The position numbers and the translations under genes are program-made. Under the pieces are notes generated by a model. It saw only the letters and a program-made list of their open reading frames with translations, searched no databases and was not told where the DNA came from. DNA of 64,000 nucleotides from Actinoplanes teichomyceticus ATCC 31121 (GTDB lineage: Bacteria > Actinomycetota > Actinomycetes > Mycobacteriales > Micromonosporaceae), in contig NZ_CP023865.1 in NCBI RefSeq assembly GCF_003711105.1, forward strand, positions 3,683,001-3,747,000. Direction: 5' to 3'. Below, piece by piece: positions 49,397-58,169 of the stretch; positions within the stretch are counted from its first letter, which is position 1; every line of letters starts with the position of its first letter.

Positions 49397-49897
49397 TCAG
49401 CGGGGCGGCAGGCGATGCAGGGTGAGATCGGTCAGGCGGCCGTCCGCCGCGGTGGCGGTGAGGTACGTGCAGTGCGGCTGGCGGCGGCGGTCGGTCGGCG
49501 AGCCGGGATTGAGCAGTCGCAGACCGCCGGGCGCCGTGCTGTCCCACGGGATGTGGGAGTGGCCGAAGACCAGCACGTCGGTGTCCGGGAAGCGGTCGGC
49601 GCAGCGGCTCTCGCGGCCGGCGGACGGGCCGGTCTCGTGCACCACCGCCAGGCGCAGGCCGGCGATCTCGGCGCGTGCCACCTCGGGCAGGCGGGCGCGC
49701 AGCGCGGCGGAGTCGTTGTTGCCGTAGCAGGCGATCAGCCGGGCGGCGCGGGCCTGCAGCGCGTCCAGCAGCGACTCGTCGACCCAGTCGCCGGCGTGCA
49801 CCACCACGTCCGCCTCGTCGACCGCCGTCCACAGCGGCTGCGGCAGGTCGCGGGCGCGTTTCGGCACGTGGGTGTCGGACATCAGCAGCAGGCGCAC
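49397..49897 (-). CDS. YfcE/MJ0936-type metallophosphoesterase
   Basis: 166 residues. Metal-site motifs in order: MSDTH (D8, H10), HAGDW (D37), YGNND (N60), VHETG and FGHSH. This is the compact phosphodiesterase fold that acts on cyclic or linear phosphodiesters with Mn2+. Physiological substrate unknown. GTG start; divergent from a TetR gene. Confidence 0.92.
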   Translation of the reverse strand: MRLLLMSDTHVPKRARDLPQPLWTAVDEADVVVHAGDWVDESLLDALQARAARLIACYGNNDSAALRARLPEVARAEIAGLRLAVVHETGPSAGRESRCADRFPDTDVLVFGHSHIPWDSTAPGGLRLLNPGSPTDRRRQPHCTYLTATAADGRLTDLTLHRLPPR

Positions 49898-49946
49898 CCG
49901 TCGAGCCTAGCGACGCCGTCGGTCGGATGTGGCGGCGGTTATATTT

Positions 49947-49958
49947 ACGACCGGTCGT
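49947..49958. promoter_or_regulatory. TetR operator palindrome
   Basis: ACGACCGGTCGT is a perfect 12-bp palindrome 20 bp before the tetR start and just downstream of TATATT, a likely -10. Confidence 0.6.
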
Positions 49959-49978
49959 TCTGTTTGTAGGGTCGGGGC

Positions 49979-50614
49979 ATGACCCAGGACGGCCGGCTGA
50001 TCCGCGGCGAGCGGACCCGCGCCGCGGTGCTCGACCAGGCACTGCGGCTGGCCACCGTGTCCGGTCTCGACGGGCTCTCGCTGAGCCAGGTCGCCGACGC
50101 GCTCGGCGTCAGCAAGTCCGGACTGTTCGCGCACTGGCGCTCCAAGGAGGCGCTGCAGCTCGCGGTCATCGACCACGCCCGGGCGCAGTGGACCGACCAG
50201 GTCGTCCGCCCCGCGCTCGCCGAGCCCGCCGGGCTACGCCGGCTGTGGGCCGTGCACGAGCGGCGGCTCGGCTTCTACGAGGCCGGGGCGCTGCCCGGCG
50301 GCTGCTTCTTCAGCAACGCGCACTTCGAGTTCAACGCCCGGCCCGGGGTGATCCGCGACCGGCTCGCCGCCGAGCAGAGCGCCTGGATGGACTTCCTGAC
50401 CCGGGTCGCCACCGAGGCGGTCGAGCTCGGCGACCTGCGGGCCGGGACCGATCCGGCGCAGCTGGCCTACCTGATCGAGGCGCTCGGTGTCTGCGCCGTC
50501 ATGCAGGCCGCGGTGCTCGGCGCCGCCCCCACCTTCCGGCACGCCCGCCGGGCGTTGCACGACCACCTTCGTACCGTCGCTCACCATCCTGAAGATCTCC
50601 CGGAGCTGATATGA
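49979..50614 (+). CDS. TetR-family regulator
   Basis: 211 residues. HTH about 12-58 (RAAVLDQALRLATVSGLDGL, KSGLFAHWRSKEAL). The C-terminal domain has FYEAGALPGGCFFSNAHFEF, typical of a subgroup with TetR_C-like folds. Its stop overlaps the thioesterase start (ATGA). A palindrome in front suggests autorepression and joint control with that gene. Confidence 0.9.
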   Translation: MTQDGRLIRGERTRAAVLDQALRLATVSGLDGLSLSQVADALGVSKSGLFAHWRSKEALQLAVIDHARAQWTDQVVRPALAEPAGLRRLWAVHERRLGFYEAGALPGGCFFSNAHFEFNARPGVIRDRLAAEQSAWMDFLTRVATEAVELGDLRAGTDPAQLAYLIEALGVCAVMQAAVLGAAPTFRHARRALHDHLRTVAHHPEDLPELI

Positions 50615-51060
50615 CCACCGTGACCGCAAGCCCCGCCGTCGCCTACGGCGACGTCGTGCACATGCCGGTGCACTTCGACGACCTGGACGCCATGGGCGTG
50701 CTGCACAATTCGCGGTACGCGGTGCTCGTCGAGCGGGCGACCGTGCTGTGGTGGACCGAGCGGGGCGTCTCGTTCTCCGGTGGCCGCCCCACCACGCCGG
50801 ACGCCTTCAACGTGGTCCGGGAGTATGCGATCACGTTCCACCGGCCGGTCCGCGGCACCGGCGAGATCAGCGTGCACTTCTGGATCGACCACCTCGGCAC
50901 CACCAGCGTGGCGTACGGATTCCGGGTCACCTCGCTGGACGGCGACACCGTCTTCGCCGAGGGGCGCCGGGTCAACGTCCGGCTGGATCCGGCCACCATG
51001 CGCCCGGTCCCGTGGACCGACCACGGCCGCGGGATCGCCGCCACCCTGCTGCGCGGCTGA
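50611..51060 (+). CDS. 4-hydroxybenzoyl-CoA thioesterase-like (hotdog) protein
   Basis: 149 residues. HFDDLDAMGVLHNSRYAVLVERA contains the catalytic Asp-x-x-x-x-x-x-H/N of the 4HBT family (DLDAMGVLHNSRY), followed by a hotdog fold (TFHRPVRGTGEISVHFWID). It should hydrolyse acyl-CoA thioesters. Translationally coupled to the TetR gene, so induction by an acyl-CoA or fatty acid signal is plausible. Confidence 0.88.
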   Translation: MTTVTASPAVAYGDVVHMPVHFDDLDAMGVLHNSRYAVLVERATVLWWTERGVSFSGGRPTTPDAFNVVREYAITFHRPVRGTGEISVHFWIDHLGTTSVAYGFRVTSLDGDTVFAEGRRVNVRLDPATMRPVPWTDHGRGIAATLLRG

Positions 51061-51231
51061 CGCGGGTCCGCGTCCGCGGCGCCGGCGGGTGGCATCCGCC
51101 CTCCGGCGCCGCTGAGCGGCGTCCCCACCCGCCCCCCGGCGCCGCCGCCGGCCCCGCTCGCCGGCGGTGGCCCTGACCGGCGGCCCCGCCCGCCCCCGGC
51201 GCCCCTGAGTGGCGCCCCGCCCACCGGCCGG

Positions 51232-52095
51232 TCAGCGGTCGAGCAGCTTCCGCAGCTCCTCGACGACCAGTCCGGGCGCCTCCTCGGCGATGAAGTGCCC
51301 GCAGTTCACCGGCACGTGCCGCAGGTCCGGCGCCCACGCCCGCCACCGGGCGGCGGCATCGAAGCCCAGCATCGCGCCCCAGTCCTGTTGCAGCACGGTG
51401 ACCGGCATGGCCAGCGTCCGCCCGGCCGCCCGGTCGGCCCGGTCGTGCTCGACGTCGATGCCGGCCGAGGCGCGGTAGTCGGCGACGATCGACGGCACCG
51501 CGTTCCGGCTCGCCCGCAGGTACGCGTCCCGCACCGGCGCCGGGATCGTCGCCGGGTCGCCGGCCCACAGGTCGAGGAAGTGGCCGAAGAACTCGTCGGC
51601 GCACGCCGCGATCATCCGCTCCGGCAGGCCCGCCGGCTGCGCCATCAGGTACAGGTGGAAGCCGACCTTCGCGCTCGCGCCGTGCATCACCTCCCACATG
51701 TCCAGGGTGGGCAGCACGTCCAGGCAGGCCAGGTGGGTGACCGTGCCGGGGTGGTCGAGCCCGGCCCGGATCGCCACCAGGGCGCCACGATCGTGACCGG
51801 CCAGCGCGAACCGGTCGTGGCCGAGCTCCCGGGCCAGCGTGACGATGTCCGCGGCCATCGTCCGTTTGGCGTACGTGTCCGGGCCGTCCTCGGCGGGTTT
51901 GTCGCTGGCCCCGTACCCGCGCAGGTCCGGGCAGATCACCGTGTGGTCGGCGGCCAGGCCGGCGATCACGTGCCGCCACATCAGATGGGTCTGCGGGAAG
52001 CCGTGCAGCAGCACGACCGGGCGGCCCGACCCGGCCACCGCGGCGTGCAGCGCCACCCCGTCCGCCACCGGGACCCGTACGTACTCGACGTTCAT
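51232..52095 (-). CDS. Alpha/beta-hydrolase of the fluoroacetate-dehalogenase type with altered pocket
   Basis: 287 residues. HGFPQTHLMW, the Asp nucleophile D102 in AGHDRGALVAIR, acid LACLDVLPT, and base His in NCGHFIAEEAP give an Asp-His-Asp triad as in haloalkane/fluoroacetate dehalogenases and epoxide hydrolases. HLYLMAQPAGLPERM aligns with the fluoroacetate dehalogenase segment HWSFLAQPAPLPE: the halide-pocket His is kept but Trp becomes Leu; the second carboxylate-binding Arg (D+4) is Leu106. So dehalogenation of fluoroacetate is doubtful; another haloacid or epoxide is possible. ATG 52,095 follows GAGAGG. Confidence 0.85.
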   Translation of the reverse strand: MNVEYVRVPVADGVALHAAVAGSGRPVVLLHGFPQTHLMWRHVIAGLAADHTVICPDLRGYGASDKPAEDGPDTYAKRTMAADIVTLARELGHDRFALAGHDRGALVAIRAGLDHPGTVTHLACLDVLPTLDMWEVMHGASAKVGFHLYLMAQPAGLPERMIAACADEFFGHFLDLWAGDPATIPAPVRDAYLRASRNAVPSIVADYRASAGIDVEHDRADRAAGRTLAMPVTVLQQDWGAMLGFDAAARWRAWAPDLRHVPVNCGHFIAEEAPGLVVEELRKLLDR

Positions 52096-52192
52096 GGTGT
52101 GCACCTCTCGGTTCGTCGTCGGGCGCAACTGTCGCGGATCCGGATGAGCAGACGATGAGCGTCGCCGGTAGCGTGGCGGGACGAAGGGCGGG

Positions 52193-54247
52193 GTGACGGT
52201 GCGTGACGAGACTCAGCCGGCGCCGGGCGCGGGGCTCCGGTTCCACGAGTGCGGTCCGGCGCGTGACGACGTCCCGCTGCCGGACGGACGGGTCCGGTTC
52301 GGTGTGCTCGGGCCGGTGACCGCCGAGGACGAGAACGGCGCGCCGGTCGCCCTGCGGGGCCCGATGCACCGGGCGGTGCTGGCCCGGCTGCTGCTGGCGC
52401 GGGGCCGGGTGGTGCCGGTCACCGACCTGGTCGACGACCTCTGGGTGTCGCCGCCGGCCGGCGCGGTCGCCGCGATCCGGACCTTCGTCGCGGCGTTGCG
52501 CCGCTCGCTCGAACCCGGGCGCCCGCCCCGGACCCCGGCCCGCCTGCTGGTCACCCGGGGCGCCGGCTACCTGCTGCAGGCGGGCCCGGACGACGTGGAC
52601 GCCTGGCGGTTCGAGCGGGCGGTCACGGCGGCCGCCACGATGCAGCCGCCGGCCGCGCTGGCCGCGCTCGACGAGGCGTTGAGCTGGTGGCGCGGCCCGG
52701 CGTACGCGGATTTCAGGGACGCGGCCTGGACCCGCGCCGACCGGGCCCGGCTCGCCGAGCTGCGGCTGCAGGCCGCCGAACGGCGCGCACAGGCCCGCCT
52801 CGACCTGGGCCGCGCCGCCGACGCCGTGCCGGACCTGGACGAGCACGTCACCGCGCACCCGTGGCGGGAGGAGGGCTGGCGGCTGCTGGCCCTGGCGCTC
52901 TACCGCACCGGGCGGCAGGGCGACGCGCTGGCCGTCCTGCGCCGGGCCCGCGCCCTGCTCGCCGGCCGGCTCGGCCTCGACCCGGGAGCGGCCCTGCGCG
53001 CCCTGGAGTCGGACATCCTGCGCCAGGCGCCGCACCTGGACCGGCGCGACGCGGCCGAGGAGGTCTGGGCCCGCGCCACCCTGGCCTACGACCGGCTGGC
53101 GCCGGGCCGCTCGCGGGTCCGGCTGGAGTCCGCCGTCGGCCTGCTGCGCAACCTCGCGGTGACCGGGCCGGGCGGCCTGCAGGAGGCCCGGGAGCAGCGC
53201 GCGGCGGCCGTCGCCGCGGCCGAGCGGCTCGGCGATCCGGAGCTGACCGCCCGGGTGATCGGCGCCTACGACGTGCCGGCGATCTGGACCCGCGCCGACG
53301 ACCCGGGGCAGGCCGCGGCCGTCGTCACCGCCGCCGAACACGCGCTGTCCGCGTTGCCCGCGGCCGGCCACGATCCGGTACGGGCCCGCCTGCTGGCCAC
53401 GATCGCGCTGGAGTCACGCGGCGCCCGCCACCGCCGGCCGCGTGCGTGCGCCGAGCAGGCCGAGGCGCTGGCCCGCGCGCTCGACGACCCGGCCCTGTTG
53501 GCGTTCGCCCTCAACGGGGTGTTCATGCAGAGCTGCCGGCGCACCGGGCAGGCGCGGGCCCGCGACGCGATCGGCGCCGAACTGGTCACGCTCGCCACCC
53601 GGCACGCCATGCCGACCGTGCGGGTGCTCGGGCACCTGATCCGGCTGCAGTCCGGGGCCGCGGTCGCCGATTTCCCCGCCGCCGACCGGCACGCCGCCGC
53701 CGCCGACGAGCTCGCCCGGCGTCACGACCTGCCGCTGGCCACGGTCTTCACCGACTGGTACCGGGCGTTGCGCGCCGACGTGGCCGCTCGCGCCCCGGTG
53801 GCGCGGGCCGAACGCGCGTACCGGGCGGCGGCGGCGCGTTCGGACCGGGCCGGTATGCCCGGGCTCAGCGTCGGGCTGCTGCCGCTGGCGCTGCTCGGGC
53901 TGCGGCTGCGGCACGGCCTGCCGCCGGTCGACGAGGGCGGGTGGGGGCCGTACGAGCCGTGGGTGCGCCCGGTGCTCGAGCCCGGCCGGGCGGCCCTGGG
54001 CGACGTGCCGGAACCGCCGGCCGACCTGTTGGCCGAGGCGATGTGGACGCTGCTCGCCCGGGCCGCACTCACGGCCGGTGACCGTGCCGCCATGGCCCGG
54101 GCCCGGGACGCGCTGGCCCCGGCGGCGGGGGAGTGGGCCGGGGCGGCCAGCGGGGTGCTCACCTTCGGGCCGGTCACCGAGCACCTGCGGCAGCTCGACG
54201 CCGGGCTGTCGCCCGACGCGCCGGGTACGCGCCTCCTGACGTTCTGA
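52193..54247 (+). CDS. SARP-type (AfsR/BTAD) transcriptional regulator with TPR-like C-terminus
   Basis: 684 residues from GTG. An OmpR-type winged helix (about 33-130: VRFGVLGPVTAEDENGAPVA and VTDLVDDLWVSPPAGAVAAI), then a bacterial transcriptional activation domain (about 137-280: DVDAWRFERAV, HVTAHPWREEGWRLLALALY), then a helical repeat half (about 290-684). No NB-ARC ATPase segment is seen. SARPs usually activate antibiotic clusters, but none is in the window, so it is an orphan here. Divergent from the dehalogenase-fold gene; an in-frame GTG at 52,199 is also possible. Confidence 0.9.
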   Translation: MTVRDETQPAPGAGLRFHECGPARDDVPLPDGRVRFGVLGPVTAEDENGAPVALRGPMHRAVLARLLLARGRVVPVTDLVDDLWVSPPAGAVAAIRTFVAALRRSLEPGRPPRTPARLLVTRGAGYLLQAGPDDVDAWRFERAVTAAATMQPPAALAALDEALSWWRGPAYADFRDAAWTRADRARLAELRLQAAERRAQARLDLGRAADAVPDLDEHVTAHPWREEGWRLLALALYRTGRQGDALAVLRRARALLAGRLGLDPGAALRALESDILRQAPHLDRRDAAEEVWARATLAYDRLAPGRSRVRLESAVGLLRNLAVTGPGGLQEAREQRAAAVAAAERLGDPELTARVIGAYDVPAIWTRADDPGQAAAVVTAAEHALSALPAAGHDPVRARLLATIALESRGARHRRPRACAEQAEALARALDDPALLAFALNGVFMQSCRRTGQARARDAIGAELVTLATRHAMPTVRVLGHLIRLQSGAAVADFPAADRHAAAADELARRHDLPLATVFTDWYRALRADVAARAPVARAERAYRAAAARSDRAGMPGLSVGLLPLALLGLRLRHGLPPVDEGGWGPYEPWVRPVLEPGRAALGDVPEPPADLLAEAMWTLLARAALTAGDRAAMARARDALAPAAGEWAGAASGVLTFGPVTEHLRQLDAGLSPDAPGTRLLTF

Positions 54248-54574
54248 GCCCGGGACCGGCGGTCTCCGGCGCCGGTGATGTGCCACGGCGCGGCCTCGCG
54301 CCCCGGCCCCGGTGGGCACCCCGCACGTCGGTGCCGTGCGCCTGGCCGGGACGTGGTCATCGCCGGTTGCCGCCGGCGGATCACCCGTCCGGAAAATCCT
54401 CCGGAAGGTGTTGGCACTCGGGGCGGAGGAGTGCTAAATAGTTACTTGTCGCTGCTGGTCCGGCGCGGTGGTGCACCGCGAGGGATCGGGCAGCAACTCG
54501 GCAGATTCGATCTTTAGCCGAGCGCCACGTGCCCGCCGGACGGTCCGGCGGACATTCTCGAGGAGGTGTTCGTG
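54248..54574. other. Leader region of the first hsp20 gene
   Basis: No gene. It contains the CIRCE element, and an AT-richer stretch around 54,432-54,450 that may hold promoter elements. Confidence 0.5.
54411..54437. promoter_or_regulatory. CIRCE element (HrcA operator)
   Basis: TTGGCACTC, nine bases, GAGTGCTAA. This matches the CIRCE consensus TTAGCACTC-N9-GAGTGCTAA with a single mismatch in the left arm. It lies about 140 bp before the hsp20 start and predicts repression by HrcA with release on heat stress. Confidence 0.9.
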
Positions 54575-55042
54575 GTGCTGACTTTCGATCCTTTCCGCGA
54601 GTTCGACCGCCTCGCCGGGCAGATGTTCGGCACCGGTTCCGCTGTCAGCGGCGCCGCCGGCCTGGCGATGCCGATGGACCTGTATCGATCCGGTGACCAT
54701 TTCGTGCTGCACTGCGACCTGGCCGGCGTCGACCCGGGATCGGTGCAGATCGACGTGGACCGGCGGGTTCTGACCATCCGTGCCGAGCGTTCCGCCCGCA
54801 CCGACGACGACGTGCAGTGGCTGCGCCGGGAGCGCCCGACCGGCACCTTCGAGCGGCGCCTCACCCTGGGTGACGGGCTGGATCTCGACAAGATCTCCGC
54901 GACCTGGCAGGACGGCGTGCTCACCCTGACCATCCCGGTCGCCGAGGCCGCCAAGCCGCGCCGCATCGAGATCACCACCGGTAAGCAGCACGAGGTCGTC
55001 GAGGGCTCCACCACGCAGGCGCCGGCGCTCACCGAGTCCTGA
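54575..55042 (+). CDS. Hsp20/alpha-crystallin small heat-shock protein (HrcA-controlled)
   Basis: 155 residues from GTG, 8 bp after AGGAGG. VLTFDPFREFDRLAGQMFG start, alpha-crystallin domain about 35-130 (MPMDLYRSGDHFVLHCDLAG to ISATWQDGVLTLTIPVAE) and a flexible C-terminal tail. A holdase that keeps unfolded proteins soluble. The CIRCE element upstream ties it to HrcA; in many actinomycetes Hsp20 is under RheA or HspR instead. Confidence 0.93.
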   Translation: MLTFDPFREFDRLAGQMFGTGSAVSGAAGLAMPMDLYRSGDHFVLHCDLAGVDPGSVQIDVDRRVLTIRAERSARTDDDVQWLRRERPTGTFERRLTLGDGLDLDKISATWQDGVLTLTIPVAEAAKPRRIEITTGKQHEVVEGSTTQAPALTES

Positions 55043-55109
55043 CACCTCGGGCCCGCGCTGGGCGGGAGGTTGCTGCCGCCCAGCCGGGAACTCCCATCCT
55101 GGTGACTGC

Positions 55110-55160
55110 GCGCCGACGGGCCGGGGCCGGAAGGTTTCTTCCGCCCCGGCCCGTCGGCGC
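55110..55160. terminator. Strong terminator hairpin after hsp20
   Basis: An 18-bp perfect stem (GCGCCGACGGGCCGGGGC) extended by GGAAG/CTTCC past a one-base bulge, with a short loop, about 70 bp beyond the stop. Confidence 0.75.
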
Positions 55161-55184
55161 CCGGCCCCGGGCGCGCCGAGCGCC

Positions 55185-55320
55185 GTGTCCACACCGAACA
55201 CCCTGGCCGAGGAGTACCTGGACCTGCAACGCCGCGCGCACCTGCAGCGCATGCGCGAGCTCACCGCGGTCCAGCGGACCGGCGGTCTCGTCGACCTGCT
55301 GCGACGGCCGGGTCACCGCG
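55185..55320 (+). other. Possible remnant or short ORF start
   Basis: From GTG 55,185 the frame reads STPNTLAEEYLDLQRRAHLQ then RMRELTAVQRTGGLVDLLRR, a plausible helical protein start. It then continues out of frame through the LLM oxidoreductase gene, so no sensible C-terminus exists. It may be the 5' scrap of a lost gene. Confidence 0.3.
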
Positions 55321-55476
55321 CTGGACAGGATCCCGTCGTGATCGGACCGGGCCTGCGTCTGGCCGTGGCGGGCGGCCGGGAGGCCCGCACCCGCTTCGGC
55401 GGCCTCCGGCCGGGCGGGCCGAGGGCCGGTGGGATCGCCGGTCCGCAATGGATCACGCACCGGCTAGGCTGCGCGC

Positions 55477-56406
55477 ATGCGGCTCGGCGTCAATCTTCCC
55501 CAGACCCAGCGGTACGACCTGGCCCGCGACGTCACCGAGTTCGCCCGGGCGGCCGAGGAGATCGGCTTCGACAGCCTGTGGGTCTACGAGCGGCTCCTGG
55601 CCCCGCAGGACACCAGCGGCGCGCACGGACTGTACGGCGTGCCCGGCCTGCCCTGGCCACAGAGTTACGCGCACACCACCGACGCGCTGGTCACGCTCAC
55701 CCTGGCGGCGGCCGTGACCAGCCGCGTCGAGCTCGGCACCGGGGTGCTGGTGCCCGGCCTGCACCTGCCGCTGCGGCTGGCCCGCAGCCTGGCGGCGCTG
55801 GACGCGGCGGCCGGCGGGCGGCTCATCGCCGGTCTGGGCAGCGGCTGGTCGATCGACGAGTTCGAGGCCACCGCGCCGCGGCCGATCGCCGAGCGCGGGG
55901 CGGCGCTGGACGAGTTCCTGGACATCGCGGCCGCCGTCTGGGGGCCGGACCCGGTGTCGTACGCGAACGACCGGTACCGCCTCGCGCCGAGCCGGATCAA
56001 CCCGAAGCCGGCCCGCCGCGTCCCGGTCTACCTGGCCGGCGGCAACCGGGCGGCGCTGGACCGCATCGTCCGGCGCGCCGACGGGTGGCTGCCGACCGGC
56101 ATCCCGCCGCAGCGGGTCGCCCGGGTGCTGGCGCGTTTGCGCGCGCAGGCCACCGCGGCCGGGCGGGACCCGGCCGGGATCGGGTGCGTGTTCCAGCTGG
56201 GTGTGCGCAGCCTCGACGCGGTGCCCGCGGCCGGGCGTGCGCCGTACACCGGCAGCCCGGCGCAGCTCGCCGAGGACGTCGCCGCGCTGGCCGCGGCCGG
56301 CGTCGATCATGTGTACGTGACGCTGTCCTCGGCGGCGCGCGACCTCCAGGAGCTGATCGCGGCGGCCCGGGCGCTGCACGCCGCGGTCCGGGCCACCGGA
56401 CTCTGA
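55477..56406 (+). CDS. LLM-class F420-dependent oxidoreductase
   Basis: 309 residues. LGVNLPQTQRYDLARDVTEFARAAEE (first part), FDSLWVYERLL, ELGTGVLVPGLHLPLRLARS and GRLIAGLGSGW follow the luciferase-like TIM barrel. Family members in actinomycetes use cofactor F420 for hydride transfer; substrate unknown. Monocistronic between two hsp20 genes. Confidence 0.88.
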   Translation: MRLGVNLPQTQRYDLARDVTEFARAAEEIGFDSLWVYERLLAPQDTSGAHGLYGVPGLPWPQSYAHTTDALVTLTLAAAVTSRVELGTGVLVPGLHLPLRLARSLAALDAAAGGRLIAGLGSGWSIDEFEATAPRPIAERGAALDEFLDIAAAVWGPDPVSYANDRYRLAPSRINPKPARRVPVYLAGGNRAALDRIVRRADGWLPTGIPPQRVARVLARLRAQATAAGRDPAGIGCVFQLGVRSLDAVPAAGRAPYTGSPAQLAEDVAALAAAGVDHVYVTLSSAARDLQELIAAARALHAAVRATGL

Positions 56407-56431
56407 GCGGGCCCGCGGCGGGCGGCCGCGC

Positions 56432-56884
56432 TCACCCGGTGGTGATCTCGATGCGGCGGGGTCCGGCCGTGTCCCGCTTGGCGACACGGATGGTGAGGAC
56501 GCCGTCGGCCAGCTCGGCGGTGATCCGGTCCGGGTCGGCGTCGGCCGGCAGGCTGATGCGGTACGCGAAGCGGCCGATCCGGCGGGTGCGGCCCCGCGAC
56601 CAGCCTCCGCGCGGGCGTCCGGCCGTCCCGCCGCGCACGCGAAGCTCGGCGCCGCTCGACTCGATGGTGAGGTCGTCCGCCCGCAGACCGGGAACGTCCA
56701 GCTCGATCACGTACGCCTCGAAGGTCTCGGTGAGGTCGGCCGGTGACCGCCACCCGCCGCCGCCGAGTGCGCCGAACGCGCCGTCGAACAGCTCGTCGAA
56801 GCGGCTCTGCAGATCCTGCACCTGCCGCCACGGGTCCCACGGACCGGCCGGGGCGCCGTCGGCGGGAATCATCGACTCGGCCAT
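56432..56884 (-). CDS. Second Hsp20/alpha-crystallin small heat-shock protein
   Basis: 150 residues, ATG 6 bp after GGAGGGG. The crystallin domain spans about 50-150 (ETFEAYVIELDVPGLRADDL, ITAELADGVLTIRVAKRDTA) and ends directly after RRIEITTG with no C-terminal tail, unlike the first Hsp20. No CIRCE element precedes it, so it is probably under different control. Convergent with the LLM gene. Confidence 0.9.
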   Translation of the reverse strand: MAESMIPADGAPAGPWDPWRQVQDLQSRFDELFDGAFGALGGGGWRSPADLTETFEAYVIELDVPGLRADDLTIESSGAELRVRGGTAGRPRGGWSRGRTRRIGRFAYRISLPADADPDRITAELADGVLTIRVAKRDTAGPRRIEITTG

Positions 56885-56991
56885 GCCGCACCCCTCCGGG
56901 CAGGTCTCGGTGGCACCCGGTAGAAAACGTTCTGACCAGCATATCCGCTTCCGGATCGAGCGCGCGCCGGCCCGGTCGCGCCGGCCGAACC

Positions 56992-57113
56992 GGTTCCGGC
57001 GCCGCGCCGGTTCGACCGCCGGTTCCGGCGCCGCGCCGGTTCGACCGCCGGTTCCGGCGCCGCGCCGGTTCGACCGCCGGTTCCGGCGCCGCGCCGGTTC
57101 GACCGGCTGCACC
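56992..57113. repeat. 29-bp tandem repeat (four copies)
   Basis: GGTTCCGGCGCCGCGCCGG begins exactly at 56,992, 57,021, 57,050 and 57,079, each followed by TTCGACCGCC. It lies in the gap between the second hsp20 promoter and the aquaporin 3' end; 29 bp is not a coding period. Confidence 0.9.
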
Positions 57114-57162
57114 GGCCGGCCGGATCAACCGTGCCGGTCCGGCCGCGCCGTGCCGGTCCGGG

Positions 57163-57930
57163 TCAGCGGTGGCGGAGCTCGGTGCACCGGGCCACCGCGG
57201 CGGCCAGGACGGCGCCGGCCACCGGGGCGAGCAGGTACACGCCCAGCAGGTGCGTCTGGCCGGACAGCAGCGCCGGGCCGAACTGCCGGGCGGGGTTCGC
57301 CGAACCCCCGGTCAGCTGGCCGAGCAGCGCGCCCTGCAGCCCGAACATCAGGCCCATCAGCCACGGCAGCGGCACCCGCGGGGCCCGCCGCAGCGCCCGG
57401 CACAGCACCGCGATGATGACGGCCAGCACGGCCGCCTCCACGACGGCGACCACCGTGCCGCCGATCCCGGCCGCCGGGCGGATCACCGTCCACCGCACCG
57501 GTGCGTCCGACAGCGCCGGCCCCCAGACCGCCCGGGCGAGCACCGTCGCGGCGACCGAGGCGGCCATCTGCGCGACGACGTAGGGCAGGACCCGGCGGGC
57601 CGGCATCCGTCCGAAAACGAGCAGTGCCAGAGTGATCGCCGGGTTCATCTGGGCGCCCGTCCAGCGGCCCGGCCGGGACAGCACGAACCCGACGATCGTC
57701 AGGCCCACCAGCGTCGACACCACGAGGCCGCGCAGCCAGGACCCGGCCGTCGGGCCGCCCGGGTGCGCCGGGCCCGCGCCCCACCGCACCAGGGTGCTGA
57801 CGGTGAACATGAAAGCCGTGGTCAGGCCGCACTCGCCGAGCGCCATCCGGAGATCGGCCGGGGTGGGCCGCAGAACGCGGGTGAGGGTGCGCGCCGGGGC
57901 GCGGCGGGGACGTACGGCTGTCACCATCAT
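57163..57930 (-). CDS. Aquaporin/glycerol facilitator family (MIP) channel
   Basis: 255 residues, six membrane helices. Both pore loops carry the NPA motif: GAQMNPAITLALLVFG (about 95) and GGSANPARQFGPALL (about 210). The Asn-Pro-Ala-Arg of the second loop gives the selectivity-filter arginine. A basic N-terminal tail is present. Passes water or small neutral solutes. MMVT start at 57,930; 57,927 is possible. Confidence 0.92.
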   Translation of the reverse strand: MMVTAVRPRRAPARTLTRVLRPTPADLRMALGECGLTTAFMFTVSTLVRWGAGPAHPGGPTAGSWLRGLVVSTLVGLTIVGFVLSRPGRWTGAQMNPAITLALLVFGRMPARRVLPYVVAQMAASVAATVLARAVWGPALSDAPVRWTVIRPAAGIGGTVVAVVEAAVLAVIIAVLCRALRRAPRVPLPWLMGLMFGLQGALLGQLTGGSANPARQFGPALLSGQTHLLGVYLLAPVAGAVLAAAVARCTELRHR

Positions 57931-58169
57931 GGATCAAGACTCGACCCGCGCCGGTCCTGATGATCAGTGCCGATGGGCCCGGGCGCCGGTGCGCGACGGC
58001 CCGGTGCGAGCGGGCGGGTGTCCGGCACCGGTCGATGCGGTCCACATCGGGGACCCGGGTTCGATCCGCCGGACCGCGGCCGCGCGCGACCGGGTGATGC
58101 CGGGCACAGTGCGCCGGTGGACCGCCCCGGGCGGTTACCGCGCGGCGACCCCGGGTAGATCGAGCGGCC

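Noticed and set aside
20400..52095. Fluorometabolite pathway suggested by a fluorinase-superfamily gene and a fluoroacetate-dehalogenase-fold gene
   Set aside because: They are 30 kb apart, both lack diagnostic residues, and no fluorothreonine/fluoroacetate genes accompany them.
52193..54247. SARP gene as marker of an antibiotic biosynthetic cluster
   Set aside because: No polyketide synthase, NRPS, terpene or RiPP genes occur in the window.
55477..57416. Continuation of the frame from 55,185 as one 743-residue protein
   Set aside because: It reads through the LLM oxidoreductase, the second hsp20 and the 29-bp repeats in a wrong frame; low-complexity Arg/Pro composition.
58052..58080. tRNA T-arm-like sequence GGGTTCGATCC
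   Set aside because: The flanking bases do not form the T stem, and no acceptor, D or anticodon stem could be placed around it.
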